Assembly: GCF_003260095.1 (NCBI RefSeq)
Contig: NZ_PTPX01000006.1
Location: forward strand, 1 to 64,000
Reading direction: 5' to 3'
DNA length: 64,000 bases
Source of the DNA: Glaesserella australis
GTDB lineage: Bacteria; Pseudomonadota; Gammaproteobacteria; Enterobacterales; Pasteurellaceae
The notes under the pieces: generated by a model
What the model saw: the letters and a program-made list of their open reading frames with translations, nothing else
Told to the model about the DNA's origin: nothing
The model's database searches: none
Translations under genes and position numbers: made by a program
Shown here: positions 44,802-56,821 of the stretch, piece after piece
Position numbering within the stretch: position 1 is the stretch's first letter
Layout of the letters: each line of letters starts with the position of its first letter

Positions 44802-44875
44802 TGTAGGGGCGGACCGATGTGTCCGCCCGAAAAAGATAAATATAATATGGGCGGACACATCGGTCCGCCCCTACA
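44802..44875. repeat. 27-bp perfect inverted repeat between bioB and rluB
   Basis: The arm TGTAGGGGCGGACC... (44802-44828) and its exact reverse complement (44849-44875) flank a 20-base AT-rich loop. It shares the TGTAGGG-C frame with the palindromes in the mal region and belongs to the same broad intergenic family. No coding potential. Confidence 0.9.
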
Positions 44876-44885
44876 TCACATTGCT

Positions 44886-45905
44886 CTACATTTTACGATA
44901 TTTCGTATGTTGCTTCACGGCTTTGCGGATTTGTCGGGTACTGGTACGACGACGGTTTTTGGTGACATCCACTTTGGTTTCTGTTTCAGGTTTTAAGCCA
45001 ACCAGTTCACGCAGATAGTTCACTTGCTCCAATCCCATTTCTTCCCAACCGCCACGAGGTAGGCTTTTCTCTAACTTGATATTGCCATAGCGAATGCGGA
45101 TCAAACGACTGACTTGAATACCTTGCGACTCCCACAAACGACGCACTTCACGGTTACGTCCTTCGGTTAAGGTAACATCAAACCATTGGTTCAATCCTGT
45201 TCCACCAACGACTTTAATTTGTTTGAAATTGGCAGGGCCATCTTCCAACTGTACGCCTTTGCGTAAGCGTTGCAACATCGCATCATCGACTTCGCCAAAC
45301 ACACGTACAGAATACTCACGCTCAACTTCACGGCTCGGGTGCATCAAGCGGTTAGCCAACTCGCCGTCCGTAGTAAAAAGTAACAAACCAGACGTATTAA
45401 TATCTAAACGCCCAACGGCAATCCAACGAGAGCCAGTCAAACGTGGCAAGCGGTCGAATACTGTCGCACGCCCCTCAGGGTCGGAACGAGTACAAAGTTC
45501 GCCTTCAGGCTTGTAGTACATCAACACACGGCAGATCTCTTTTTGCGTTGGAATCAGGCTGACCAAATTACCGTCAATACGAATTTTGGTGCTTGAGCTG
45601 ACTTGCACACGGTCTCCAAGGGTCGCAATTTTACCGTCCACACTCACACGCCCTTCTGCAATCACCGTCTCAATTTCACGGCGAGAACCTTGCCCTGCAC
45701 GAGCAAGCACTTTTTGCAATTTCTCACCGACAATTTTCTCGTTGCTTTTTTCTTCCGTTTCAATGGAAGCGGTCGGTTTTGTTGGTTTTTTTACAAGGGG
45801 TTTGCGAGGTTGCACTTCAGTACGCGAATTACGTTGCGTTGGTTTTTGCAAATTTTTTGCAGAATCTGACCGCTTGTTTGCAGTCGGTTTACGAAATGTT
45901 GTCAT
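44886..45905 (-). CDS. rluB: 23S rRNA pseudouridine 2605 synthase
   Basis: Pseudouridine synthase of the RsuA/RluB family. After a basic, low-complexity N-terminal extension (about 60 residues) comes an S4 domain ([19 protein letters not shown]) and the catalytic motif [15 protein letters not shown], with NREVRRLWE later. A basic tail ends it. Neighbour of yciO, as in E. coli. Confidence 0.94.
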   Translation of the reverse strand: MTTFRKPTANKRSDSAKNLQKPTQRNSRTEVQPRKPLVKKPTKPTASIETEEKSNEKIVGEKLQKVLARAGQGSRREIETVIAEGRVSVDGKIATLGDRVQVSSSTKIRIDGNLVSLIPTQKEICRVLMYYKPEGELCTRSDPEGRATVFDRLPRLTGSRWIAVGRLDINTSGLLLFTTDGELANRLMHPSREVEREYSVRVFGEVDDAMLQRLRKGVQLEDGPANFKQIKVVGGTGLNQWFDVTLTEGRNREVRRLWESQGIQVSRLIRIRYGNIKLEKSLPRGGWEEMGLEQVNYLRELVGLKPETETKVDVTKNRRRTSTRQIRKAVKQHTKYRKM

Positions 45906-45943
45906 TTAAGTTCCTTATTTGTCGCTTTCACAAGCGTCAGGGG

Positions 45944-46561
45944 TTATTCAAACGGTGTCGGATCGCCCGATCCCACACGGATAATTTCAGGGCTGTCTTG
46001 GGTTAAATCAATCACGGTCGTTGGCGATTGCCCCAAATAGCCGCCGTGGATAATTAAATCCACTTGATGTTCTAAATGCTCTCGAATTTCATCGGGATCC
46101 GATTGCGTTATCTCTTCATTTGGCAACATCAGAGAGCAAGAGAGAATCGGCTCACCAAGTGCTGAAAGTAATGCCAAAGCGATTGCATTATTTGGCACAC
46201 GAATCCCAATCGTTTTACGCTTAGTCAGCAAACGACGTGGCACATCTTTGGTCGCAGGCAAAATAAAAGTATAAGGATTCGGTACGTTATTTTTAATCAA
46301 GCGGTAAGATTGATTAGTGACTAATGCATAACTCGAAAGCTCCGATAAATCACTGCATACCAAAGTAAAATTATGATTTTCAGGCAAACGGCGAATTGCC
46401 ACAATTCTGTCCATTGCATGTTTATCACCTATCGCACAGCCAAGGGCATAGCCAGAATCCGTTGGATACACAATCACACCACCATTTTTGATGATTTCTA
46501 CCGCTTGATTAACCAAACGAGCTTGTGGATTTTCAGGGTGAATGTAAAAAAATTGGCTCAT
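45944..46561 (-). CDS. yciO: YciO, Sua5/YrdC-like protein
   Basis: Member of the YrdC/Sua5/YciO fold linked to threonylcarbamoyladenosine-type chemistry and RNA binding; YciO itself has no settled role. GGVIVYPTDSGYALGCAIGD, RIVAIRRLPENHNFTLVC and PNPYTFILPAT are characteristic. 205 residues. Probably transcribed with rluB (38 bases apart). Confidence 0.93.
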   Translation of the reverse strand: MSQFFYIHPENPQARLVNQAVEIIKNGGVIVYPTDSGYALGCAIGDKHAMDRIVAIRRLPENHNFTLVCSDLSELSSYALVTNQSYRLIKNNVPNPYTFILPATKDVPRRLLTKRKTIGIRVPNNAIALALLSALGEPILSCSLMLPNEEITQSDPDEIREHLEHQVDLIIHGGYLGQSPTTVIDLTQDSPEIIRVGSGDPTPFE

Positions 46562-46631
46562 GCAAGTTCCTTATCAGTACGAAAAAGACGCGGGCGATTA
46601 TACGCTTTTGTAAGGTGTATTGAAATAAAAA

Positions 46632-46681
46632 ATCTGCACCTTAGTCAGTTGGTTGTTTAGTCCAACTTTTGGGGTGCAGAT
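46632..46681 (-). terminator. malQ-side terminator
   Basis: ATCTGCACC (46632-46640) and GGTGCAGAT (46673-46681) enclose a second AGTTGG/CCAACT stem. On the minus strand it is followed by TTTTTTATTT, ending the malEFGQ transcript. Confidence 0.8.
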
Positions 46682-46701
46682 CAATTACCCACTTTTATTT
46701 T

Positions 46702-48714
46702 TTAACGATTTCGTTTTGCTTCAATCGTATCTAATAATTGAGAAACAGACCAATCAGAGAAAATCTCTTGGGTCGTTTTACTCAATTTTCTCCTCCAGTT
46801 CGGAAACTCGGTACTCGTCCCCGGGATATTCACTGGATCGAGCATATTGAGCCAGTCTTCAGGTTGTGAGCCGAATAGCACGCTGTTGGTATCTGCCACA
46901 TAGCTTTGTAACTGGTGGTTGAAAGTTTGCGTTACGCCCGCACTGTCTGGCTCTAAGGCTTGTACCGCTTCAACAGCACGGCGGATCGCTTCTTTGTTTG
47001 AGTGACGTGCATTTTTTAAGATGTTCAACACTTTTTCATTTGGGTAAACGCCATATTTTTGCCCCAACTCAAAATCATAGCCTTTCCAGTAGCCTTGCAC
47101 CGTTGGTAAATCGTGGGTGCTGAGTGTGGTCATCGCTTGATATGGATAGTGAGCAAGCGGTTTACTGCCTTGATGATCGTACTCAAAATAGAAAATGTTG
47201 TAGGCTAAAATGCCTTTATTTTCAAGGGTTTTCAACATTCCTTTCGGCACAGTTCCCAACGCTTCGGCAATGATTAAACATTGGTGGCGTTGGCTTTCGA
47301 GTGCCAAAATCGACAACAGATCTTCCAACGGATATTTCACATAAGCGCCGTTTTTCGCCGAATCGCCTTTCGATACCCACCACAAGCGAGCAAAGCCGAG
47401 AATATGGTCAATACGTAACGCACCGCAATCTTTCATATTGGCACGCAGTAGGTCGATAAACGGCTGGTAGCCACGCGCTTGCAACACTTCAGGGTGCATT
47501 GGCGATAAGCCCCAGTTTTGCCCTTGTGGTGCCATAATATCAGGTGGTGCGCCGACAGAAGCCCCAAGCACGAACAGATCTTTATCTGCCCACGTTTCCG
47601 CCCCGTTATCCGCCACGCCCACCGCTAAATCACGGTAGAAACCAATCGGCATTCCAAGCTGTTTGGCTAATTCGTTGCAGGCTTTGAGCTGTTGCTGTGC
47701 CACAAATTGTAACCACATATAGAAACGGACTAAATCGCTCTGCTCTTGTTGGAACTGTTGTACCGAAGCGGTGTGATAATCTTGATATTTTGCGTCCCAG
47801 TTGTTCCAGCCCCACTGCTCGCTAAATTGCGATGAAAGCCATTGGTGCAACGCATCAAAAGTCCCCTGTACTTTTAAGGCTTCGCCATTATCGGCAATAA
47901 ATTGTTCAAAGGCTGTCTGATCTTGCTGTTTAAATTGCTCAAAGGCTAAACGTAAACCTTGTAATTTCAGCCACATAACCTGTGAGTAATCGACATAATC
48001 CTTTTGGCGAGCTTCGTGTAATTGCCGTTGAATTTCCGCCGAGTTAAACCACGCTTGTGCTTCGCGACTTTGTTGGAAAGCGTCAATCGCCCCCACGTTG
48101 ATATAAACGATATTTTGCCACAAGCGAGAAGACGGACTATATGGGCTTGCCCCTTCAGGATTGGCGGGGAACAACGAGTGAATTGGGTTTAAACCAACAA
48201 AATCACCGCCTTTTTCAGCAAGTTTTGTTAAAAATTCCGCTAAATCACCAAAATCGCCAATCCCCCAGTTCTGTTCAGAACGCAAGGTATAAAGCTGTAA
48301 AATCGCTCCCCATAATTTCTTTTTCTCCGCCAATTCTTGCGGCTGGAAGGCTCGTTCAGGGGTAATAATCAGGCGACATTCAGCGGTTTTACCGTCTAAA
48401 CGGAGCTGATGATAGCCAAGCGGTAAATCACGTGGTAGTTCAATGCTGTTGCGTTTGCATTTTCCTGTCAAAATCTCACCGCTTTCAAGGGTTAGTGTCC
48501 AGTTTGCTTGCACACGTTGGGTTTTGTCTGCCACGAAAAGGGGAATAAAAACTTGCTCACCTTGTTTCACGACTTTCACAAGCGGTAGGATTTTGCGACT
48601 TTTTGGCGAACCGAGTAGTTTAGCCACTTTGCCGTAAACGGACGGTTGAGCATAGATACGGCGACCGTGTTCGTCAAAGAAATAAGGGTTTAAAAATGGG
48701 TGGTTTTGTTTCAT
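46702..48714 (-). CDS. malQ: 4-alpha-glucanotransferase (amylomaltase)
   Basis: GH77 enzyme that transfers glucan chains between maltodextrins, releasing glucose, so that imported maltose can be used. An N-terminal domain (about 1-140) precedes the GH77 barrel with GAILQLYTLRSEQNWGIGDFGDL, LNPIHSLFP, the nucleophile region LRIDHILGFARLWW and acid/base IIAEALGTVP. 670 residues, within family range. Last gene of the malE-malF-malG-malQ run; no malP is in the window. Confidence 0.95.
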   Translation of the reverse strand: MKQNHPFLNPYFFDEHGRRIYAQPSVYGKVAKLLGSPKSRKILPLVKVVKQGEQVFIPLFVADKTQRVQANWTLTLESGEILTGKCKRNSIELPRDLPLGYHQLRLDGKTAECRLIITPERAFQPQELAEKKKLWGAILQLYTLRSEQNWGIGDFGDLAEFLTKLAEKGGDFVGLNPIHSLFPANPEGASPYSPSSRLWQNIVYINVGAIDAFQQSREAQAWFNSAEIQRQLHEARQKDYVDYSQVMWLKLQGLRLAFEQFKQQDQTAFEQFIADNGEALKVQGTFDALHQWLSSQFSEQWGWNNWDAKYQDYHTASVQQFQQEQSDLVRFYMWLQFVAQQQLKACNELAKQLGMPIGFYRDLAVGVADNGAETWADKDLFVLGASVGAPPDIMAPQGQNWGLSPMHPEVLQARGYQPFIDLLRANMKDCGALRIDHILGFARLWWVSKGDSAKNGAYVKYPLEDLLSILALESQRHQCLIIAEALGTVPKGMLKTLENKGILAYNIFYFEYDHQGSKPLAHYPYQAMTTLSTHDLPTVQGYWKGYDFELGQKYGVYPNEKVLNILKNARHSNKEAIRRAVEAVQALEPDSAGVTQTFNHQLQSYVADTNSVLFGSQPEDWLNMLDPVNIPGTSTEFPNWRRKLSKTTQEIFSDWSVSQLLDTIEAKRNR

Positions 48715-48745
48715 TGTTATTGTTCTCGAATAAAATTTATCTTAT

Positions 48746-48814
48746 GGACGCCAAGCGTGGCGTCCCTACTTAATTTATACGGAGTGAATGTAGGGACACG
48801 ACGCTTCGTGTCCC
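48746..48814. repeat. palindromic unit between malG and malQ
   Basis: Two hairpins: GGACGCCA-AGCG-TGGCGTCC (48746-48765) and GGGACACGA-CGCT-TCGTGTCCC (48793-48814). An almost identical unit lies between malF and malG at 49749-49818. Confidence 0.88.
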
Positions 48815-48820
48815 ATAAAA

Positions 48821-49711
48821 TTATCCTTTCACACCCCCAGCCGTTAATCCGCCAACTAACCAACGTTGTGCAATGATAAAGACAAGGGTAATTGGGATTG
48901 CAGATAAAATTGCGGCTGCTGCAAAGTCGCCCCATAAATAGTTTTGTGGGTGGAGATATTGTTGCATACCGACTGCTAAGGTGTAGTTTTCCACATCACG
49001 CAATAAGAGAGAAGCGACTGGTACTTCGATAATTGCGGAGATAAAGGCAAGGATAAATACCACCGCTAAAATCGGCACCGATAACGGTAATAAAATTAAG
49101 CGGAAAGTTTGCCACGGGGTTGCACCGTCAAGGGCTGCGGCTTCTTCGAGCGATTTGTCGATAGTTTCAAAGTAGCCTTTGATTGTCCAAACGTGCATTG
49201 CGATACCACCAAGGTAAGCGAAGATCACGCCACCGTGGGTGTTTAAGCCTAAGAATGGTACATATTGCCCCAAGCGGTCAAATAATGCATATAACGCCAC
49301 GAGTGAAAGCACCGCTGGGAACATTTGGAAAATCAACATACTTTGTAACAACATTGATTTACCTGCAAAACGTAAGCGTGCAAAGGCATAAGCCGCAGTG
49401 GTGGAAAGGGCAAGGGTGATGATTGCCGTTACGCCCGCCACTTTCACTGAGTTCCATAACCATAATAAAACAGGGAATGGCGGTGGTGTTACGGTTCCGT
49501 CTGCATTGGTTACGCTAAAGCCTAACGCTAATTTCCAGTGTTCAAGGGAAATTTGGCTTGGGATAATTTCCCCGAGTGCTAAGTTCCCCGGGCGAAGTGA
49601 GATCCCTAAAATCATCAATAGGGGGAACATAATCAATGCACAGAATGTGATGAGAAAGAAATGCGTTGCAAATAAGCGTGCTTTCATTGATTTAGGTTGA
49701 ACGATAGCCAT
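48821..49711 (-). CDS. malG: maltose ABC transporter permease MalG
   Basis: Inner-membrane permease, six membrane segments. The EAA loop that docks on MalK is [26 protein letters not shown]-terminus [23 protein letters not shown] and C-terminal [15 protein letters not shown] match E. coli MalG. 296 residues. Confidence 0.96.
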   Translation of the reverse strand: MAIVQPKSMKARLFATHFFLITFCALIMFPLLMILGISLRPGNLALGEIIPSQISLEHWKLALGFSVTNADGTVTPPPFPVLLWLWNSVKVAGVTAIITLALSTTAAYAFARLRFAGKSMLLQSMLIFQMFPAVLSLVALYALFDRLGQYVPFLGLNTHGGVIFAYLGGIAMHVWTIKGYFETIDKSLEEAAALDGATPWQTFRLILLPLSVPILAVVFILAFISAIIEVPVASLLLRDVENYTLAVGMQQYLHPQNYLWGDFAAAAILSAIPITLVFIIAQRWLVGGLTAGGVKG

Positions 49712-49748
49712 AGTATTAATTCCTATGTATTTGATAATTTTCTTATTT

Positions 49749-49818
49749 GGACGCCAAGCGTGGCGTCCCTACTTAAATATCTACGGAGTGATTGTAGGGA
49801 CACGACGCTTCGTGTCCC
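49749..49818. repeat. palindromic unit between malF and malG
   Basis: Same two hairpins as 48746-48814: GGACGCC...GGCGTCC (49749-49768) and GGGACACGA...TCGTGTCCC (49797-49818), with only a few changes in the spacer. Confidence 0.88.
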
Positions 49819-49823
49819 AATGA

Positions 49824-51380
49824 TTAATCCTGCTGTAACTTAGTCAAACGAATTTGGAACAACGCTAATCCACTGACGAGTAAGAAGATAATTACTGCAA
49901 TGGCTGCGGCTAAACCAAAGTCTTGTGTACCACTACCTTCAAAGGCGATACGGTAGGTGTAGCTAACTAATAAATCCGTATGTCCTGCTGGGGTACTTGT
50001 ACCGATCATTGACGGACGACCTTGCGTTAATAATTGGATTAACACGAAGTTGTTGAAGTTAAAGGCGAAACTCGCAATCATCAACGGCATTAACGGTTTA
50101 ATTAACAGTGGCATTGTGATTTTTGTGAAGTTTTGCCACACCGTTGCACCGTCAATCGCTGAAGCTTCATATAAATCCGTTGGGATCGCTTTGAGCAAGC
50201 CCATACAAACGATCATCATATAAGGATAACCTAACCACACGTTCACAATTAAGATCATCACTTTGGCAAGGAATGGATCGTTAAACCATTCTGGGCGAAT
50301 ACCGAATAAGCTGTTTAAAATCAGGTTGATTTCACCAAAACTTTGGTTGAACAAGCCTTTAAACACAAGGATTGAGATAAAACCTGGTACAGCGTAAGGT
50401 AAGATTAACAATAAACGATAAACAGCTTTACCTTTCAATGCATCCCATTGCACCAATGATGCAAAGATCATACCGAGTAAGGTAGTAAATACCACGGTTA
50501 AGAACGCAAAAGTGACTGTCCAAATAAAGATTTGAATAAACGGTTTTTGTACGCCTTCGTCCGTTAAAATTTTCACGAAATTTTGCCAGCCGATTGTGAC
50601 CGTATAACCAGGTTCAACACGTTTACCGGTAAAGTTGCCTTGCTCATCAATCTGCTCAAAGAAACCGACATCATCATTCGGTTTATAACGTTCGTTGGTT
50701 TCGTGGTTAGTCAAAACTTGGCTATCCACATCGAAACTAAAGCGGTTACTTTGTTGTGAAAATTGGCGAAGTGAACTCATTGAGAGCATTTCTTCACTTG
50801 GCAAAATCGCATTGATCGTTTGTAGCTGTTGGCGATTTTGAGTAATGGTTTTAAGGGGAGCAACTTTGCTTTCAGGCAAACTCACCACTTCTTCCAGTTT
50901 CACATCGCCTTTTAAATCAGCTAATGCAAGCGGTGCGGAAAGGTAATTTTTTTGCAATGCTTTGTTTTCTAGCATTAATTGATATTGATTGTCTGCATTC
51001 TCAAGCAGTTTGAAATCGTAACGCTCGCCTGAAAAATAACGTTGGCTCTGTAATTGGCTCACCACTCGTTCAAAGGCAAGTTGGTTAGATCCGCTATAGT
51101 TGGTAAAGGCAATTACTACCGTACAAACCAGTGGGAACACCACGAAAATACCGATAGCCGAAATACCAGGAAAAAGGTAACGCCAGCGGTAAGCACGCTC
51201 AGAACTAAAAACAAAAATACCTGAAGCCACCACGACTAAGGTCAGTAGGGCAAATAAAATTTCACCTTGCAGGTAAATGGTAAAGACTAAATAAAAAGCA
51301 ATCAGGTAAAGAAGTCCGACAAAAACCCGTTTGCCCCAAAGTTGAGCGGGTGAAAGAGAAGAATAAGTTGAAGTTAGCAT
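49824..51380 (-). CDS. malF: maltose ABC transporter permease MalF
   Basis: Inner-membrane permease with MalF's typical large periplasmic loop (about residues 90-270) after three membrane segments. EAA loop: YEASAIDGATVWQNFTKITMPLL; C-terminal NNFVLIQLLTQGRPSM and the sugar-binding membrane segments follow. I start at ATG 51380 (MLTSTYSSLSPAQLW) with AGGA 8 bases upstream; the open frame continues upstream through the malE-malF palindrome but is not conserved. About 518 residues, as in E. coli. Confidence 0.95.
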   Translation of the reverse strand: MLTSTYSSLSPAQLWGKRVFVGLLYLIAFYLVFTIYLQGEILFALLTLVVVASGIFVFSSERAYRWRYLFPGISAIGIFVVFPLVCTVVIAFTNYSGSNQLAFERVVSQLQSQRYFSGERYDFKLLENADNQYQLMLENKALQKNYLSAPLALADLKGDVKLEEVVSLPESKVAPLKTITQNRQQLQTINAILPSEEMLSMSSLRQFSQQSNRFSFDVDSQVLTNHETNERYKPNDDVGFFEQIDEQGNFTGKRVEPGYTVTIGWQNFVKILTDEGVQKPFIQIFIWTVTFAFLTVVFTTLLGMIFASLVQWDALKGKAVYRLLLILPYAVPGFISILVFKGLFNQSFGEINLILNSLFGIRPEWFNDPFLAKVMILIVNVWLGYPYMMIVCMGLLKAIPTDLYEASAIDGATVWQNFTKITMPLLIKPLMPLMIASFAFNFNNFVLIQLLTQGRPSMIGTSTPAGHTDLLVSYTYRIAFEGSGTQDFGLAAAIAVIIFLLVSGLALFQIRLTKLQQD

Positions 51381-51464
51381 TTTATTTTCCTTGTTTTGAA
51401 CTGCTAAGGGAAATGGCAAAAAATTGTGAGAATGTGATCGCTTGTATATACTCTTTTTAACATT

Positions 51465-51547
51465 TGTAGGGACACACTGCGTGTGTCCGACTAATCTCGC
51501 TTTTGCATAAAATGGGATGTGACGGACACACACAGTGTGTCCCTACA
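51465..51547. repeat. palindromic unit between malE and malF
   Basis: Left arm 51465-51489 (TGTAGGGACACACTGCGTGT...) and right arm 51523-51547 are 25-base inverted repeats with one mismatch; each arm is itself a small palindrome (GGACACAC/GTGTGTCC). E. coli has REP elements at the same place that stabilise malE mRNA. Confidence 0.9.
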
Positions 51548-51575
51548 TTTGATTACGTATCAATAAGAGTCGTGA

Positions 51576-52760
51576 TTACTCTTTCTCAATCTTCGCCTGT
51601 GCTTCATCAAGGGCTGCTTTAACAGACTGACGACCATTGATTGCACTGTCGATAGCTGCTTTTTCTGAGTACCAGAAGCGGCTCATTTGTGGAATGTTTG
51701 GCATAATTTCGCCATTTTCCGCATTTGCCATGGTTGCAGCAATGCGAGGATCTGCCGCTAACTTCGCTTGGTAGCTCTTAAGCGCAACCGCACCTAACGG
51801 GGTGTCTTTGTTCACAGTTTCTAAACCAGCGTCTGTTAATAAGTGGTTTTCTAAGAACTCTTTCGCTAAGTCTTGGTTCGGGCTTGACGCATTGACCGCT
51901 GCACTTAATACGCCCACGAAAGGTTTACCTGCTTTGCCGTTTAAAGTTGGTAATACCGCCACGCCGTATTTGATACCGCTTTTCTCAATGTTCGCCCACG
52001 CCCATGGACCATTGATAGTCATTGCAGTTTCGCCTTTGTTAAATGAAGCTTCAGCTACTGAGTAGTCGGTATCTGCGTTGATCACTTTTTTCTTCACTAA
52101 ATCAACTACAAATTGTAAGCCTTTTTGTGCTGCTTCGTTGTTTACACCGATGTCTTTCGCATCATAGCCGTTTGCCGTTACTTTGAATGCATAAGCGCCT
52201 TGAGATGAGATAATTGGCCATGTGAAATACGGTTCTGCTAAGTTCCACATAATCGCATTTTTGCCTTTGGCTTTGAGATCTTTATCTAACTTCTCAATTT
52301 CTTCCCATGTTTTTGGTGCTTCTGGCACTAAATCTTTGTTATAAATTAAAGAAAGTGACTCAACGGCAATTGGATAGGCAATTTGTTTGCCGTTATATTT
52401 GGTTGCTTCCCAACCGATGTCAGACAATTTTGCTTTGAAATCAGCACTTGGGTGAACTTCTGCAAGTAAACCTGATTGCGCATAACCACCCATACGGTCG
52501 TGAGCAAAAATAATGATGTCAGGACCATCGCCTGTTGAAGCTACTTGTGGGAATAATTCTTCTAATTTACTTGGATGCTCAACAACGACTTTCACACCTG
52601 TTTCCGCTTCAAATTTTTTACCTACTTCGGCCAAGCCGTTATAGCCTTTATCAGCGTTAATCCAAATGTTTAATTGACCTTCAACTAATTTAGCTTGTAC
52701 GCCTTGAGCAATACATAATCCAGCTAATACGGTTAAAGCTGCTGTGGTTAATTTTTTCAT
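51576..52760 (-). CDS. malE: periplasmic maltose/maltodextrin-binding protein
   Basis: Substrate-binding protein of the MalFGK2 importer. Signal peptide cleaved after VQA (residue 23). Mature start [20 protein letters not shown], then [41 protein letters not shown]-type core, and [18 protein letters not shown] as in E. coli MBP. 394 residues. First gene of the leftward operon. Confidence 0.97.
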   Translation of the reverse strand: MKKLTTAALTVLAGLCIAQGVQAKLVEGQLNIWINADKGYNGLAEVGKKFEAETGVKVVVEHPSKLEELFPQVASTGDGPDIIIFAHDRMGGYAQSGLLAEVHPSADFKAKLSDIGWEATKYNGKQIAYPIAVESLSLIYNKDLVPEAPKTWEEIEKLDKDLKAKGKNAIMWNLAEPYFTWPIISSQGAYAFKVTANGYDAKDIGVNNEAAQKGLQFVVDLVKKKVINADTDYSVAEASFNKGETAMTINGPWAWANIEKSGIKYGVAVLPTLNGKAGKPFVGVLSAAVNASSPNQDLAKEFLENHLLTDAGLETVNKDTPLGAVALKSYQAKLAADPRIAATMANAENGEIMPNIPQMSRFWYSEKAAIDSAINGRQSVKAALDEAQAKIEKE

Positions 52761-52839
52761 AGGTTTTTCCTCATTTTAGTGAAATGAAATTTGCGGTCGA
52801 ATAGTGGACGATTTTCTCTCATACTTCATCATACCCCCT

Positions 52840-52859
52840 TATCATCCCCCCTCATCCTT
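52840..52859 (-). promoter_or_regulatory. two adjacent MalT-box-like sites
   Basis: On the minus strand AAGGATGAGG (52859-52850) and GGGGATGATA (52849-52840) each match the MalT box GGGGAKGAGG at 8 of 10 positions and point toward malE. A weaker GAGGATGA overlaps the malK Shine-Dalgarno. malT itself is not in the window. Confidence 0.5.
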
Positions 52860-52861
52860 TT

Positions 52862-52877
52862 AGTGATCTGTATCACA
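52862..52877. promoter_or_regulatory. CRP site 1 of the mal control region
   Basis: AGTGA-N6-TCACA, one base from the CRP consensus core. Confidence 0.75.
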
Positions 52878-52900
52878 TTTTTCTTATTTTTTAAAATAAG

Positions 52901-52916
52901 TGTGAAAGCCATCACA
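52901..52916. promoter_or_regulatory. CRP site 2 of the mal control region
   Basis: TGTGA-N6-TCACA, exact core consensus, centre 39 bases from site 1. Confidence 0.82.
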
Positions 52917-52933
52917 AAAAAAGCATTTAATTT

Positions 52934-52949
52934 TGTGATCTTAATCACA
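52934..52949. promoter_or_regulatory. CRP site 3 of the mal control region
   Basis: TGTGA-N6-TCACA within the wider palindrome TTTTGTGATCTTAATCACAA, centre 33 bases from site 2. Three spaced CRP sites between malE and malK mirror the E. coli malEp/malKp arrangement. Confidence 0.85.
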
Positions 52950-53082
52950 AAAAATCTGATTTTTAACGAAAAAAATTTTTCAATACCAAGAAAAAAATTT
53001 TTTATAAAGTATGATTTCAATGCTTAAGCAAATGAGTAAGCTTGGCACCCATTAAACAAGCAGTAACTTTGAGGATGAAACA

Positions 53083-55549
<2,467 letters not shown>

Positions 55550-55563
55550 TCAAGCATAAAATC

Positions 55564-55591
55564 AAACGCCCTTTAATCAAGGGCGTTTTAT
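55564..55591 (+). terminator. terminator after lamB
   Basis: AAACGCCCTT (55564-55573), loop TAATC, AAGGGCGTTT (55579-55588), then TTA. It may attenuate malM. Confidence 0.88.
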
Positions 55592-55614
55592 TTAATAACT
55601 CCCTTTCTTCACTT

Positions 55615-55775
55615 CTCTCTCCCGTTTACGGGAAATGGTGGAGAAAATCCGTAGGATTTTCGGAGAGAGAGGGCTTTGCAAATTTTTCATAGAAAATGAC
55701 TGCTTGTTGCTCTCTCTCTGCCTACGGATTCTGAACGAATCCTTCGGCTGTCTCTCTCCCGTAAACGGGCGAGAG
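55615..55775. repeat. compound inverted repeat between lamB and malM
   Basis: CTCTCTCCCGTTTACGGG (55615-55632) is inverted at 55758-55775 with one mismatch; inner AGAGAG/CTCTCT and ATCCGTAGG words are also inverted around a 35-base AT-rich centre, and AAAATCC/GGATTTT (55644-55660) forms its own hairpin. It differs from the TGTAGGG family. No gene is visible in it. Confidence 0.75.
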
Positions 55776-55815
55776 AAAGATAAGAGAGAAATCAATCTTA
55801 AAACTCGGAGACCCT

Positions 55816-56667
55816 ATGAAAACAAAACTAACCCTTATTCTTTCTAGCTTATTTTTTGCGGCTCAACTTTCTGCAACCACATTACAACCAACCAAAGCAG
55901 AGCTTGCTAAGATTCAATGGCAAGATGTTGCCCTTTCACAAAAAAATGAAACCAATGTTGCCACACTTGCAAATAAATTAGCGGGAGCAAGCGGTTCTGT
56001 GGTGGCTTATAAAATCCCTGCTAATCAAGGTACAATCAAGTTAAATATCACCAGTCCAGTACAAAAAGATAACACTGTTTTTGTACCAAACGCCTTAATT
56101 TTAGATGCACAATTTAACCCAGCGATGAGCTATCCATCTTCACAATTCAAATTCAGTGAAGAGCGGGGGTTAAACCCAGCACAATACGAAGCGGAGTTAA
56201 ACCTTACGCCAACAGCAAATCAAGATTTTATCTATCTTCTCGTTTATACCACCGAGCAAAATCTACAAGGTAAAACTACAATGACTCACCCTGCAAAATT
56301 ATTAGCGAAAGCCAAAGGCAATCAACCGCCTGCGATTGCAGATATCAGCGTAGTGCATACCAATCAAGGTAAAGTAAATGTAGAAGTAGATGGTATTCAA
56401 TCTAGTCAATTTATCGGTTTAAACGGTCCTTTATTTGAAGCTAAAACCCCAACACCAACACAAGTCGGCACAGTGGCAACAACGCCTAAAGCAACAAAAT
56501 CAGCACAACCTGTTGAGCAAAGCACCGAAGATTATTTCAACCAAGCGGTCTTAAAAGCGTTAAAAAATAACGATGTGAATAAAGCGATGAACTTGGTTAA
56601 TGAAGCCGAACAACTCGGCTTAAAACAACCCCGCCAGATTTTTATTAAACACGTTTCGGCGAAGTAG
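55816..56667 (+). CDS. malM: maltose operon periplasmic protein MalM
   Basis: Periplasmic protein of unknown exact function encoded after lamB in enterobacterial and Pasteurellaceae mal operons. Signal peptide ends near QLSA (residue 20). The N-terminal domain (about 25-150) has IQWQDVALSQ and VVAYKIPANQGTIKLNI; a Pro/Thr-rich linker (about 205-235) leads to a helical C-terminus. 283 residues, near E. coli MalM. Confidence 0.88.
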   Translation: MKTKLTLILSSLFFAAQLSATTLQPTKAELAKIQWQDVALSQKNETNVATLANKLAGASGSVVAYKIPANQGTIKLNITSPVQKDNTVFVPNALILDAQFNPAMSYPSSQFKFSEERGLNPAQYEAELNLTPTANQDFIYLLVYTTEQNLQGKTTMTHPAKLLAKAKGNQPPAIADISVVHTNQGKVNVEVDGIQSSQFIGLNGPLFEAKTPTPTQVGTVATTPKATKSAQPVEQSTEDYFNQAVLKALKNNDVNKAMNLVNEAEQLGLKQPRQIFIKHVSAK

Positions 56668-56680
56668 TCGATTATTATCG

Positions 56681-56760
56681 GTAGGGACACACTGAGTGTG
56701 TCCGATTATTTAAATTTCATTTGAATTTATCGTATTCGGACACACGCGGTGTGTCCCTAC
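56681..56760. repeat. palindromic unit between malM and malS
   Basis: Left arm 56681-56705 (GTAGGGACACACTGAGTGTG...) and right arm 56736-56760 are inverted repeats with two mismatches. Same subfamily as the malE-malF unit. Confidence 0.88.
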
Positions 56761-56821
56761 AACAAAATTTAACTATCCTGCTTTACTAAATCCCCACTTC
56801 ATCACACACAAGGAAACCCAA

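Noticed and set aside
44802-44875. Insertion sequence at the perfect 27-bp inverted repeat
   Set aside because: Only 20 bases lie between the arms and no target duplication is visible, so it is a palindromic repeat and not an IS.
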